DNA from: Embiotoca jacksoni
Lineage: Eukaryota > Chordata > Actinopteri > Embiotocidae
DNA: 64,000 nucleotides
Direction of reading: 5' to 3'
Assembly (NCBI GenBank): GCA_022577435.1
Contig: JAKOON010000022.1
Location: 8,699,730-8,763,729 of the forward strand
A program made the translations under genes and the position numbers. Under the pieces are notes generated by a model that had not been told where the DNA came from, did no database searches, and worked only from the letters and a program-made list of their open reading frames with translations. How positions within the stretch are numbered: the first letter of the stretch is position 1; the number at the start of each line of letters is the position of its first letter. This document shows positions 13,048 to 30,254 of the stretch, in pieces.

Positions 13048-16000
13048 GGCTCTCATCTGAGCCCGAATTCAGCTGCTGTTAGAAAAACCACAGTAAAAGT
13101 AAGGAAGAAAAAGTATTGTTGTGTTTAATTCTGTACGTTGAAAGTTTAATGCAAAACTACATTTTAGTTTAATGCATTTCAGGCTGTAGCTGTAGTCAGA
13201 ACTAGTGCTTCTGTTAGTCTGGGAAACCCACAAACCTCGCTGACAACAATTTTCACAGGAACTACTTCTTCAGTAAAGAAAGTCCAATGAAAACTGTTTA
13301 CTGTTTGGTCTGGAGGTTATCCAGCAAATTGGAAATCATTTCTGGAAACATCTGTGGCTCTTGTTATCCTGTGAACACCATAAACAGAATTGAATTTACC
13401 AGCAATGTTAGATACAGATATTACAAACCCAGCAAAGAAAACCAAAATGATCTGCATGAATAGACATCACAAGAGAAATATCAGAATTTTTTTATTTTGT
13501 GTGTACTTGCTCAGCCATTGAAAATATTTGCCCCTGCTCACAAACTAAATACACAGCAGCTTGTTTGATTTATGGAGGACTCTTTCCAAACTGCCCTGTG
13601 AGGTACGATCAACCTGGAAGAGCAACTAGTCTCGACAAGATGTTTTCTTAATGCAAAACATATAGCAGAGGTGTCATCGTGTCATAGCACCCTGGGCCTT
13701 AGCCTTGGATCGTTTTGAATTTGCCATGATTTGCAGGTTGTTTTCAAGTGATCAACCACACAGATGTTTAAAATGTCTGACAAAAAGAACACCTTAGATT
13801 TTCTGGGAGTGAGATCAGCATTATCATTACAATTAACAGTAAAAGCAGAAGAAGTTTTATGTTCAGATTTCAATGTCTCCTCTTCTGTCCTTGCAAATAA
13901 GATTTAAGCTTTATGGGTTACTTGTCATTTTTTGAGTCAATTAACTTCTCTAAACATGCTACTTTGGAGGGGAATAGCAACTCAGTAGATTTACTGGAGA
14001 AATTTATATATAATGTACTGAGAATATCAATGTCTTGATATTTTTTTGCTTTTCTACTATAAATGTATCTGCCAGCTGAAATGATCAGAACTCAAATTAA
14101 ATATTTCACATGCAAAACATTTAAACAACAAAAGTAAAGTTTGCATGTTAATGCACCAATAATGATATCACAATACAACACAAAACTTTCTGCATTGAAA
14201 TTACTTTTATCTTTAATACTCCAAGTCCATCGTGTTGCCAAACTTTCTGTACTTTTATAAAAGTAACGTTTTTACTTCAGGATTTGTATTTGTAATGTAG
14301 CATATTTTTTAGAGGGCTGTTGCTAGTGGGCAAACGCCATCGTTGAGTAAGTGAGAAAATCCTATATGTATTTTGTTAAATTTGAGTGAACCAAGCCTTT
14401 AAAATGGATTCTGGATGCACTATTGCCTTTTTAAAGGTGCAATTGGCAACTGAAATGACTTGAGATGAGCTCAAAATGTTCCCAGACACTTAGAGCACAC
14501 CGAGCCACTGATAATGCATTGAATAGCATAAAAAATGCATTGGTCTCTGCAGGAAAAGACCGACCAGATCTCAATGCTACTAAAATGCGGTCTCGCAGTC
14601 TCTCCAGCTAGAACGCGGGTACTGCTTTACCTTTGAAGAGCAATAAATGTGAAATGTATCACAAATCACATGGATTCCATAGTCTGCGTGTTATTTAGTT
14701 ATTTATGCCTCATGGAGAAGTGGCTCTCCTCTCCTCCCGAGCAGCACTTATTAGTGTCACATATGGAAGATTTCTCCCCTCAGGCTGTCATGCCAATGTG
14801 GAAGCGCAGTATGAGTTTTTAAATATGTTTAACTTGAAGGGAAACAGAACCCCTACAAAGTGTGTAAAAGAATGTGCACGTGAGAATTTGATGATTTGTG
14901 TGTGTTCAAGTGTGTTGGTTTGTGCATATTTCTGTACCAAGCATCACTGCTTATTACATTATCATATGAGTCATCCCCATGTGATTTACTTGTGCAGTTA
15001 TAAGAGATAGAGTGAACGTGTCCTTGTGTCCGGGAGCATATAATATGTGTGGCTTTATGTGTAGTGCATGCTCCATTTTGCTTCTGATGTATGGTGTGTC
15101 TCTGCTCACATGTGCCACACTGCGCATGTTTAAATTACACAACGTCCACCACACCTCTCTGAAAGTTCCCGGGAATCTCTACGAAGTGAGACAGAGAAAT
15201 CGAGGGTTTGCAGGAGAGGATGCCCGGACACGAAAGCCTGCCGTAATGGAGATAATAGGCTGTGGATCGACGAGTGGAGGCGAGTAAATTAATGGGCCCT
15301 CCTTGACACAAAGTCCATTTGTTAGTTTTGAAGCGTTGTGACAGTTAATTACTGAGGGTTGGCTTCAGTGGACCACTCCACTTAGGCCGCCTCAGAGAAG
15401 AAAACATTTCCTAGTGTGTTGGGAGACGGAAGACCGCTTTAGCTGCTGTATGGTTTTAGTGTGAAGCTGTGTGTGTGTGTGGGGGACTTTGTACGAGTGT
15501 GTAGGTTGCATACTTATATGCCTCTGTGTTCAGTCTATAAATGTATCCAGGCAACCGAACTCTCCCCATTTCTAAGATGCTAACGTGCTAGGTGGTCTTT
15601 GGAGGAAACCGGTAAATGGATTCAGTGACTGCATTTTCCCATTTTAGAAAGTGTGTCCTTCGAATGTCCAAAGCACAATGCTTTCATACCAGAGATCATA
15701 ACATCCTGAAGCCCCACATGCTGTAAGGGATAGAGCTCTACAATGTGTTTAGGAGGAATCACTTTTAGATTTGCCTTAACCCTCAGGACCCAATGGATGC
15801 AAATCGCGTCCAAATGCAAACCTCTTCTCCTCGCTTGAATTGTGCAGCAAGTATTCAGCACAGAGAAATGCAGTATATAAATCCTTATGAAACTTGCATG
15901 GCTTGAGCGTTCCAACAATGCGAGTGCCTCATCTATGTGACAAAGCATTGCAGAGAAAATCAACTTTAAAGTTGCATAAAATGTATTAGCTGTTCTGCAT

Positions 16001-16704
16001 TCTGCATTTAGCTCTGCGTCCATCTTCACACCCACCACTCTTGATTGAATAATTCCCAAAGCCCTGATCACTTCACAATGTACTGCATATCAAGTAAACA
16101 GCAGAACTTACCCTTTCTGATGATACCTGTCGTTTCTCTGTACGACAAAGCTTTCATAGGTAATCCCGTTTTGAAATCACAGTTGACTTCTGCATTGTCT
16201 CCAACATAGGTCTGACATTACATCCCGCTTTATATGAAAAAAAAAATATAATAACTTGTTTAATGTACTGTAGCAGTGTACTAAGCACTTTTTTTTTTTA
16301 AATTGCTAAGTGATAAGAGTATCCCAGATATTGCCAGATTCTAGACAATCTGCTCTACACAATTAAAAAAATATATCTTTATTGATAATATTTTATGGTT
16401 AAATTCATGAAAAAAAAAGAAAATTCACAAGACAATTTGTTTCCCTTTATATAAAGACTAATATCAAAATCTTTAACTATTAGCAAATCAAATGATGAAA
16501 GATTTGGATAGCCCAGACTGTGCTGAAAAAACAACATATAGCATGAATGGTTAGCCCCTATAATGACCAAGTTATGAGCTGAAAAGTAACGGTACTGAAA
16601 TCAACCTGAAAATAGCCTAGTTCATAGGGTTAAAGTTACGATTTCGAAGGTCTGCGTTTTGTTCTCTTTAGCACCACCTGTGGCGATACGTGGTAATTGC
16701 AGCT

Positions 16705-16705
<1 letters not shown>

Positions 16706-16759
<54 letters not shown>
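16706..16759. repeat. Poly(T) run of about 54 bases
   Basis: An uninterrupted T run of about 54 bases. It could be the poly(A) tail of a minus-strand retroposed insertion or simple slippage expansion. No recognisable retroposon body was seen on its right flank, so neither origin is established. Length is likely uncertain in the assembly. Confidence 0.9.
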
Positions 16760-16761
<2 letters not shown>

Positions 16762-18112
16762 GATTTCACTTACCAGAAATCTAAACGGTGTCGCATGTGT
16801 GACCTCAGTCAATTGGCAGGTAATCAATCTACTTGTTGTGTTCACTACACTTACCCTCTCTGACAGAATAAAACACTGCAGGGTAAATGAAAACATGTCA
16901 CCATCAATAAATAAGGATTTAACAGATATTCATTTAAATCCTAATCTTTGAGATTATTATGAACACAAATCCATTTTAGGTCTCCAGCTACATTAGAAAT
17001 AGAATTACATACAGAGTAATTAAAACATATGTGAGCACTTTGGAAATTGAATATGAAGATTAAGCATTGGAGTGCAAAAAAAAAAAAGTAGGCATTACAT
17101 CTCCTTTTAAACCTTTTTACTGATGCAAATTATCTACATAAAAACACGATTTTAGGAGACCGGGTTAATCTGCCCAAATCTGCCGTTATATTGAAAAACG
17201 ATGATGTTCCTGCTCTTGTTGAAAGAGAAATCATATAAAAGTACTTCATTTACTGAGGTTAGCTTGGTTCCAGATGTCTGAATTGCCGCCAACATCAACA
17301 GTTTTTGTCAGATGCTGAAAAGGCTACACCCTTTTGAGTGCATTTAGATAAATGTTTCCCCGGCTGAAAGAACAACGGAGCAAATCAGAGTTTTGTGGCC
17401 AGGATTAAGAATGAGGATGCTATCTTTCTGTCCCAGAACCAAAACACATTTAAAGAAATATGGCTTAACACAGTTGTTGTAATGTGAGTTAACTTACAGG
17501 ATTAACAAATCTTCAAAATGATAAACGTTAAGTAAACTGTGCCCCGCAACCTCTGCAGCAGTTTCTCTGTCAACTGAAATGACATCAGCCAGTACTGATT
17601 GATTAGACACAACCTTAGACTGAACAACAAAGTGAAAACTAAATGGCATGCAGTTTTATTATCAGGCTACATTGATGAAGACTACATCGTTTATCTGCTG
17701 CATTTCAATTAAGACAGATTGTGCTTTGTGGTGTTTTCTATTTAAAACTTTGTTTGTGTTTATTGTACAATGCACAAAGTCTGATTTCAGCCTTTTGAGT
17801 ATTTGTTGAAGAAACATTAGTTGGCTTCTGTCACAGAAGATGGTGAGAACCTTCTTGTCGCCATAAATATTGAAATTGTTTTTTATATTGTCAAATACTA
17901 TCTCTCTCTGTGGTCTTACAGCACACTATGGTAAAACTCGTCTTAAATGATGAATTCATCTCCACTCCCCTTTTTTCTTAAGATAATCACAAAGTAGTAA
18001 TTTATATTCCAGTTGAGTCAGTTCCCAAAGAATGCCCATTAGTTGCAGTTTTTTTTCATTGTGACCGAAGGCACCGAAGAAGGTTATCTGTGCCTCAGCA
18101 TACACACAGTTT

Positions 18113-18113
<1 letters not shown>

Positions 18114-18181
<68 letters not shown>
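18114..18181. repeat. (GT)n microsatellite
   Basis: Perfect GT dinucleotide run of about 68 bp. Confidence 0.97.
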
Positions 18182-18183
<2 letters not shown>

Positions 18184-18794
18184 TGTGAGTAGATTGGAGT
18201 GGTTATGCTGTGATTTGGTTTTTGGAAAACTCTCACTGGAGTTATAAGGGGAGTTTCACAGTTGAGTCTGCATATGTAAGAGAAACAAGAAGAGAAATAC
18301 GTTTTTCTTTTTTGTCTAAAGTAATCCGTTAAGTAGGAGATTGAAAGAGGATGGAAACGTTTGCCTATTCTGTTTTTCTTTTAAGGAATTGGCTACATTG
18401 TAAAAAAGTTTGCCCATTATTTTTTAAGACCTTAGTCAGAAACTTTTTCTCCATCTTGTTAAAAAGCACCTTTCAATGGATCAAATTCCAACCTTAGTTA
18501 AAGCCAAATAGACCCCACTCTTTCACTGAGGACATAACAAGGGTATTGACTTTCTGTGTAGAATTGTATTTCCATGCCTCACATCATGTTAACAAAGTAT
18601 AGGGCTGAAAATATGTTATTTTCTATATCAATTAATCCTTCGATCATTTTCAAGAGCAAAATAGGAGCATTTGAGGGGGCATCTTTAAACGCAAACTTAG
18701 GGGAATTCCAACAAAATGATGTTTATCTTCTATTTATTGTCCAGATTAACATACAGCTGCTTGTGTTTTGCCTGAGGTGATGTACTGTATGCGT

Positions 18795-18985
18795 GTGAAA
18801 GACAGAGATACAGATGAGAACGAAAGCGAGAGAAACACGGATAGAGAAAGATACAAATATTTCTCTAACTACGTAGTTTGAGCGGACGGAAGAGAAAAGC
18901 TGAAGAGGAGACGTTGAAGAGGGAGGAAGTGCGGATGAAAGAGATGCAAAGAGAAGGGGTAGAGATGCAGACAGAATTAAGGAGG
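18795..18985. repeat. Purine-rich (GA) strand-asymmetric tract
   Basis: About 190 bp of GAGA/GAAAGA/GGAGG-type sequence on the + strand with few pyrimidines, resembling a decayed GA simple repeat. Confidence 0.5.
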
Positions 18986-19633
18986 GGAACTCCACTCATT
19001 ATTCAGCAGACCCTTCAGATCTCAAACACTGTCAAGCCTCCTCTGTGTTGAAAGAGGATAAAACAGGAGAAAATACATTTTGGAATAAGATCATTCTTGA
19101 ATTCATTAGAAAACTAGTTTGACCTCTTGCCAATCAATTAAGTGTTGCTTTACTTCATACTGACAAAGCTCTGAATGTCAGACTGACAAAACTCATACTG
19201 ATAAAGTACATGGTCAGTACCGTGGGCAATGTTGCCTTAGGCTGTTTTTTTTTTTCCAATGAAGCATAAACGCTTTTGAAGGAAGCTTTGAAATTAAACC
19301 CACTTATGGCATTCTATATGTAAATAGAACTACAGTGAACAGGACTGGGTATTGTTCAAAAAATTGTCAATACCATTACCAATACCTTGACTTCAATACC
19401 AGTTCCAAAATGATAAAAAATGTTGATACCAATTTTAGAAAATCCATTTTCTAATAATGGAATTAATCCATTAGATTTCATGCATTTTAGACATGGAGAG
19501 TGTAACCCTGATTGTCTGTAGCAACAGATAATGCCAGTTATTCCAAGACACTATAATTTACCAATGCTCTGTTACCTCACACGGAAGCTATTGCTCTATA
19601 TTAAAAAGTAGTAGTAGTTACCGGGTTGGAAAA

Positions 19634-20115
19634 ATTAGGTCAATGCGGAAGTTTCTTAAACAGCAATGCCACCGAGGGCCGCTAGGGATTGGCTCCAAAA
19701 AGGCTCCAGCTCCATAGACTTCCATTCAACATGTCAGCTTCTCAACAAAAACAAAGTCTATAAAAAAAATTATTTCAGTCAATTTGTCATTCACTAAAGT
19801 CACTCTTTCTTATTAGTTTTCCGGCGGTCCATCTGAAAATAATCACATTCTTAATTAGATATTAGGCCTCAAAGTGGTTATATGTAGAGGCGTTCTTGTT
19901 TGATTGACAGGTCTGTAATGCACTCAGATTTCCACTATCGGTGGGCGGGATGTAGTGTCTTTGGGTTCCCCATCCCATCCCCGCTCGCCCCTCCCCAACT
20001 TGTCCAAGTATGGTTACTTCTGGCTCCAAAATAACGCGATGGCCAAAATCCAAACTTGAGCCTTCACAATGGCAGTTCACAAACCAATGGGTGATGTCAC
20101 TGTTGGTTATAACTT
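19634..20115 (+). mobile_element. Dispersed repeat family, copy A (near full length)
   Basis: This about 480-bp segment shares an ordered series of blocks with 59698-60195: ATGCGGAAGT near the start, CTCCAAAA..GGCTCCA, AAAGTCA.TCTTTCTTATT, GTCCATCTGAAAATAATC, TTGATTGACAGG, CTATCGGTGGG, then GGTCACTTCTGGCTCCAAAAT-type sequence and CCAATGGGTGA near the end. Partial copies lie at 40475-40665 (same strand) and 50171-50518 (opposite strand). No open frame is shared. Class unknown; I recall similar sequence as a common fish interspersed repeat. Confidence 0.8.
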
Positions 20116-23468
<3,353 letters not shown>

Positions 23469-23570
23469 GTGGCCATTTGTTAAAGTGATTCATGAATAGC
23501 AGTGTTGGGAGCTGACGACTCGTAGCAGCCCCGATGTCATCCAAGGATCCTCCTTTTCCTTATTCACAGC

Positions 23571-23573
<3 letters not shown>

Positions 23574-23637
<64 letters not shown>
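23574..23637. repeat. (CA)n microsatellite
   Basis: Perfect CA run of about 64 bp, only about 107 bp from the larger CA array upstream and in the same orientation. Confidence 0.97.
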
Positions 23638-23639
<2 letters not shown>

Positions 23640-24087
23640 CAGCCCAACCATTCATATCCACCTCCATGTTATCCATTTTCATTTGTGGAATTTATGTCCT
23701 ACCCCGTAGCTCCTGGCCCCCTCCTTTAAATCCATACGTTGATTCACAGCTGATGCAACCCAGTATTGCTGTTGTTTTTTGTTTTTTTCTCCCGATGATT
23801 GGTGGTTTACAGTTTTATTACCATGCTTTGACATATCTTGCTCTGGGTCAGTTGGCTTATTACTGGATATACTGTAAATCCTCACTATGATTGGCAGTTG
23901 GATCACAACAGTGCTCACTGAGTCTTAACTAGAGAGGTATGACCAAGCCGCTGGACACTGTTGAGATACCTTGTTGTACTGATATGAACACTATAATGGT
24001 GTGTTAGATTAAGTACAGATTTACATACTGTATGTAGCCCTTGATAACTTTGAGAATTATGAGTTTAATGTTGTAATTTAAAGGAAT

Positions 24088-24271
24088 AGTTTGACATTTT
24101 TGTAAATATGCGCTTATGTTTTCTTGCCAAGAGGCAGATCATTTTACTCATAAGCCAGGGGAAAAAGCTAGCCTTCATTGCTCCCATAGTTCGTGCGCAG
24201 CTATGAGTATCAATCTTCTCCACTAGCTCTCAGCAAGGATATCAGTAAGGTATTTTCCAAAATGTCAAACT
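24088..24271. mobile_element. Short MITE-like element (fish AGTTTGACATTTT family)
   Basis: Perfect 13-bp inverted terminal words, AGTTTGACATTTT at 24088-24100 and AAAATGTCAAACT at 24259-24271, bound a 184-bp element. Its right half reads ATGAGTATCAATCTTCTCCA...CTCTCAGCAAGGA, matching the last bases of this window (63905-64000). I recall this as a widespread fish interspersed element whose longer copies include GCTTAGC-rich sequence. This copy appears internally deleted. Confidence 0.75.
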
Positions 24272-25186
24272 GAATTAATAAAATATACTGTGTCTACAGA
24301 ATACTACTGGTGGGCCATGCATCGGGGTGATGGAAGCTAAAAGGTTTGGAAAGCCAACGGGAAGGATGTTCTGCTGATTTGGTTGGGACTCTGATCTCAT
24401 TGTGATTTGCATGCGATATGCCCAAATATTTTGGGATCTTGTTGGTGAGTAAGATGAAGCACGACGTCAGCCAGTAAACTGATTCTGGCGTTTCACCAGG
24501 CAAATAGTGAGCTGAGCCTGAAGATGAAGCTCTCAAATTATCTGTCACTCTAGTTTCATCCCTTGCCATCAGTCATGGGTAGAGACCAAAAGAATGAGAT
24601 TTTAGATTTTGGATTTCATTTGGAGATTTAATTTTCTTCCGCATGTCTCGGCTCACCCTCTGGGAAAGTTTGAGCACCTCAGATTTCTAAAAAGAACTTT
24701 GAGTAAAACTGCTGCTACTTTGCATTAAAAGAAGCCAACGTAGGTGTTACAGTAACGGATCAGGATGGCTCTAAGACACCTCTCTTCTGAGGTATTCTGG
24801 GCATGTTCAACTGGGAAGAGACCTTGGGCAAGAACCAGAACATGATGAAGGTATTACATTTCCAATCTGGCCTGGAAATGCATCAAGATCCCTCTGGGAT
24901 CTGCTTTATCCACAGTCAAGAAATGTGGTAACATGGTTTCAATTTGCTTCCCAAGCCCTAGTGCACATAGGTAGCATAATACAGACAGGACTTGCAGATT
25001 GTGATTCAATCTAGTTCAGAGCTAGAAACAAAAAATTATGTTTGAATTTAATTGTCTTGCGTGTTTATACTGTACCCTTATGACAATCCATGCAGTAATG
25101 GGCTCCAGTTGGTTGAAGTCAACACATAAAGAAAGAGGAGCGAGTAGAGTAGAGGTAATGAGTCAGGCAGCCCTGAGCTCCAGAGA

Positions 25187-25199
25187 GGGGGGGGGGGGG
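25187..25199. repeat. G13 homopolymer
   Basis: About 13 consecutive G residues following GAGAGA. Confidence 0.85.
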
Positions 25200-27701
25200 A
25201 GAAACCCATAAAGTCTGAGATTGATGGAGTTTTTTAATGTGTCCAGAGTCACATCTTGTTAAGGGCCCCTGTAACTCCTACCAGTGCCTGTGGGATAGTT
25301 TCACTTCCTCAAATCAAACTTCAGGTTTATGACAGTTGGAGCAGGTCAGAAAAGGACGGTATGGCTTTATTGACTCAAAGGCAGAGGCTTGAAAATGGCA
25401 GCTGGTCGAGAAATTATTCAACATATTTTAGGGCAAATTGTCGAGCCAACATGTGTAGCTTCATTAGCAGAGGAATATCCATAGCTAGCAACATGCAGCA
25501 TGAGAAAGTGTTTTCTTAATTTACTATGTTTGTTTTTGTAAAGGACACACTGAAAGGTATCTTTACTACATTTATGAATTGGGTAAAACTGGGGTAAAAG
25601 AAAACACGGCACCAAACATAAAGTGATGCACAAACGGTGATGAACAGGCACTAATCTCAAAATAACCTGAGGTGTAGTTTTGCATCGGGGATATGCATTT
25701 TACTCTTAATGTATGCGCATTTGTGCGCCCTAATGCCACACACATACATACACAATTAAATGTCACTGGTAATGGTCTTTTTCAACTTCTTTGACTGTGA
25801 CATTTAAAAATCTTTGGAAAGGCAAGACCAGTTCGCCCCAGGGTGGCGCAGAGAACAGTGAAACCAGCCACACTATTGTTTGCAAATTTAATTGCTAATT
25901 TGATAGCAAGGGACAAGATTAGATTTGGGTTTAAATTTTTCAAAGGAAATCAAAATCGGTTGTTGCTTGTGGTCCACAGCAAGGAATTAAGCTCTGCCAT
26001 TCATTGTCAGTGGTTTCCTAAGCTGCATCGACTGTGGCACAGGCAGTAAATGACTCAGCAGAAAAGAGGGCATCACGGGAGGCAAGCAAAGGGAGCTGCT
26101 ATCCAGAGAGGAGCTTCCGTTCCAAACTTTACAGCTATTTCCCCCAATTTGAATCAATACGAGTGAGAAAAGGGCAAAGTGGATATTGAGAGAAGTGAGT
26201 AAGAGAGCAGGAAAACAATTGGATCCTGTCTTATTTGCAGCACATCCAAAAATATTCTGTAGTTTCCACAAGAAAGAAAACGCATCAAAGTTTTCCAATA
26301 GACTCTGGTCTTCTTTGTTCTCCCCACGAAGCTCAGGACTTTTGTCTCTGTCTCCCTGTGAGTCAGCAACTAAGTACCAACTATTCACTGACTCTGCTAG
26401 ACTGCAGGGGGAAGGATGAAAATGGTTTTAACAAAACAACTTCAAGCAGAGCCAGTCGTGTTCGAGTCGAGCAGAGCCTCAGTCTTAAAAATAATGAGTA
26501 TTAACCGGGGGACAGGGCTATCCCAAGTTAGGAGAGAGGGTTGAAATGCCACAAAAAATGAAAATGGAAACATTTCAACAAATGCAACCTGTAAAAAAAA
26601 CTGTTTTAAAAATGGTATTTTTGGTCTGTTTTGAAATACATTTTAGACAAAGCCCCACTTGGAATTTTCAATCAAATCTATTTACTTCTAATCTGCTAAT
26701 GTTAATGTATGAAATATGAAACTGAAAAAGGTATTCTTAATATTTTAGTTTAGCCTCATCGAAAATGACCTCTTGCATGTCACGACAGGTTATGAAAATA
26801 AAGTTCAGGCCACACAACGTGATCAGAGACTGATCGCTTGATAATGGGAAGGAGCTGTAATTAGGTTTTCCGTAATGAGAAAGCTATTTCTAAAATCTCA
26901 TCTCAAACATGAAATCAGAACGTTCCATCAGGAAAGACCAAACTGAATATTTCACCACTATCTGCAATCCTTTGAAGTAATCTAATTTTGTGAGGCGCAG
27001 AACTGGCAGGCAGATTAACATCTTAAACTTGTAATATTTGGTTGCCAGATAAGCACCCACATTGCATGAAATATGAACAAGTAAAGCTCACAGGCAGTAT
27101 GATGAATATGCATTGTGGATATTATTTTTCCCTGCTGACACGGGCACAAATGTTCATTACTCCTGAATTATTATTTAGTGCTGCGTGACTTATGAACACA
27201 GTATTTTGGAAGCTAATGCTGCTTCCATAGATTTGTACGTGCTTATGCAACAAGTAGTTGATAAATCAATTTGTCAACTGACGGAAAATTAATTGTCAAG
27301 TATTTTTACTATCAAATTGTCATTTTATGGGCAAGAGCATCACAATGCTCTGCTTTCAGCTTCTCAAATGTGCATGGTTTCTGTTTTTTTAATGAAATTT
27401 TATATTTTGGTTGCAGAAAACAAGACATTTGAAAATGTTACCTTGACCTTTTTGTGAAGGCATCTTCTACCATTTTCGGATCAACATAACTGAGAATGAA
27501 AATAACTGTTGGTCAAAACCCTCTGCAAAATTGTTGTCGGTACATTTAGAACTTGATTAATAAATACTTTCATTTTAAGGACTACAGAGTAAAATGATCT
27601 TGAAAAAGGCTTGAAGCTGCAGTAAGCAATATTCTTACATTGACAATGGGTGAAATAACATGTAATATAAAAGTTTCTGTTTCAGTGTGACAAACTCAAG
27701 A

Positions 27702-27718
27702 AAGAAAGAAAGAAAGAG
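27702..27718. repeat. Short (AAAG)n microsatellite
   Basis: Four AAAG tetranucleotide units within a purine-rich context. Confidence 0.8.
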
Positions 27719-28659
27719 ACAAATATAGTCTTTAACTTTAAATGCTTGAGATCTGAGGGTGGAGGGCAGTGAGAAGAAGGCAAAGTCAGATGTACAGTAA
27801 GTAGAAGAATGGCTGAGTTTCAACAATAGCTTTGAGATTTGCATTAAAACAAACGTACCTGGGTTCGGTACAGATCTGGTCTAGTCAGCTGTATAGAAGA
27901 AAACCAAAGCCCAGGCTGGCAGAACGGACATGTTGCCGCTGTTCGACACCCAGAACAACGATGTCTATGAAGCATCTTTCCTGGATCACTGGCACTTTAT
28001 GAATAGCAATGCTTGGAAGTAGAACCTGAATTATTATAGGCAAAAAGAAAAATCAACAGGGAGTGTGATGGAGGACACTGAGGCAGATGGAGAGAGAGAG
28101 ATTATGAGGAGAAAGATGGAGATAAAAAGGAATGATAAAGTCAGAGAGTTGCACTCGTCAAGATGACACAGATGGAGAGTGAGATATTCATTTCGAGGGG
28201 GAATTATCGAGCCATTCAAGGTTGATCCAGACCTTAGAGCTACGCAAGTGAAAAAATTGCTTTCATTGTAACAGTATAATCCAGCCCTAAACATAGATAC
28301 AGAAGTAGCAACCCAACAGAAAAAAAACAGATATGGATCAAATGACAGGCAAAAGAGCAGGAGAGGTTAAATGAACTGGGAGGCAGACAGAAAGAAACAC
28401 TGACAGACAGAAAATATACCAGAAGAAATGTAACCGAATAACACAAAGAAAAGAAAAACATCATCCATTTAGTGCTGATGCAAACACTTACTCCAATAAG
28501 TCCTCCACCATCGATTTCACAGCCAGAGAGAATTTGTGTTCGATGCGCAAGTTATTCAGCACAACCATTCACTGTGACAATCTCAGCTAGAGTAAATCAA
28601 TTAAAGTTAAAAATCAAATCTCATTTAATTTCGCCAGACCAACCCCCTCAGCAGGATTT

Positions 28660-28850
28660 TATGTCGAAGAAAGTTAAAGGTTTGAAGGACTGGGAAAGAA
28701 AGGCAGAAATCAACAAATACGTGGAGGGAGTTGGAGAAAAACCAGACGCAAAAGAAATAAGGGAAAGCCGAAGAGATGAGAGGATTGAAAAAAAAAAAAA
28801 AAAAAAAAAACCAGCATATAGAGGCAATGAAGCAGAGAGAGGATAAATAG
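28660..28850. repeat. Purine-rich tract with A-run
   Basis: GAAAG/GGAAAG-rich + strand sequence including an A run of about 22 at 28789-28810. The charged Lys/Glu/Arg open frame across it reflects purine codons rather than a gene. Confidence 0.55.
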
Positions 28851-29759
28851 TGAAAATGTGTTGTGGTTTTGTTCAGTGAGAGAAGGTCAAACTTTCAGTG
28901 TCAGAATAAGAAAACTAACCAGCTGCAGTTTTCCTTGAACAACCGTTTTCAAAGAAAATTGTGTTACTGTGACATGTGAACAATGAAATGGCCTTTTAAG
29001 AACCAAACTTCATGCATTACCGACATTACATTTCTGATTACATTCAACATATAACATATGGCAGTTTTTTTTAAGAGCACGTGATTTGTGTGTCAAACCA
29101 GGCACAAAAAGGCTGAAATTGCACTTTTTAGTAATATTTAAAACATTTCACAAAGTGAGCCTCTAACTTTTGTGTGAATTTAAGGAAGAATCACACCAAC
29201 AATATCTTCAGATGGAGTTTTATGGATTACAATTAGAATCCAAATGACATTACAGACCACTACTTTTCCATTAAAAAAAAAATTGGAAACTTAAAAGAGC
29301 ATGTGCGAATTTCTTAAAAAGGGTTCACAAGTTTAGAAAGCTTTTGCATTTTGTTAACGAAAAATCAACAAATAAAGACTAGAATGAAGCTTATTCTACA
29401 AAAAAGGAAAGCAGCATTTACAAAACTGTGACTATTTTCTAACAACAAACAGGTTGGATTGAGTGGGGATTTTTCTTTTTTTGCCTATTACTTGAATTTG
29501 AACACAGAGAAAACATCTTCCTACCTGCTTTGTTAATCTCCACCAGCTGTGATGTTTTGTCGCCATGTTAGTTGCACGGCACTGAGGATGCAACAATGAT
29601 CTGTCATTCAGTCTGTTGGACCCCCAATCAACCACTTTAGTCCATGATATCTCACTATGTTACCAAATATATTGGCATCCCAAGAGAATGGGTGACCGCT
29701 AGACTTTTCTCTTTCTCTGCTCCACAAGAAGGGCTTTTAGTAAAATATCTTAATATCTG

Positions 29760-29940
29760 GTTTTGGTGCAGATATTCACAGATATCTTACTCTTCTCAAA
29801 AACTACTGAAGGGATTAAAATTAAAATGTTCTTCACACATTCATGTTCCTCTCAGGATATGTTGCCCTAACATGTCATCTAGCACCACCAGGTGTTCACA
29901 TGCTAACATCAGGTGAAACTGTAGCCAAAATATATGTTCT
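29760..29940. repeat. Possible relic of a common fish repeat
   Basis: Words such as TCATCTAGCACCACCAGGT and CATGCTAACATCAGGTG resemble the CATCTAGCGCCATCATCAGGT-type tail I recall from a fish interspersed repeat. It is strongly diverged and boundaries are not visible. Confidence 0.3.
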
Positions 29941-30254
29941 GGAGTCTGAATCATTATTACCATTTCTAATTCTACTTGGTGATTTCAGACAAATCCCACC
30001 ACTGCACTGCACCTCCTGAGCTCTCCTACACATGTAGAATGTGCCTGGAGGCAAGTCAGGAACTGATTGCATAATGAGCTGCTGCTTTTGTAAGTCAGTA
30101 AATTTGCAAACTTACTGATTAAGGAAATTTGGGTAAATTTGCAAAGTAACTGAAAACCTTTCCCTGTGATTTCATGTTTCTTTCCTGTTATTTTTTATTT
30201 TTTCACATTTGATCTGATATTTATGATCACTGTCTACGTGCATCAGAAAATCTT

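Larger units (their letters stand above)
12386..19633. other. Non-genic stretch with simple repeats
   Basis: Contains microsatellites at 12602, 12972 and 18114, a T54 homopolymer at 16706 and a purine tract at 18795-18985. It also has a diverged GATACC/CAATACC-rich stretch near 19340-19440 that looks like an old repeat. A 149-residue minus-strand open frame at 15622-16071 has no recognisable domain and is discussed as a finding only. Confidence 0.45.
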
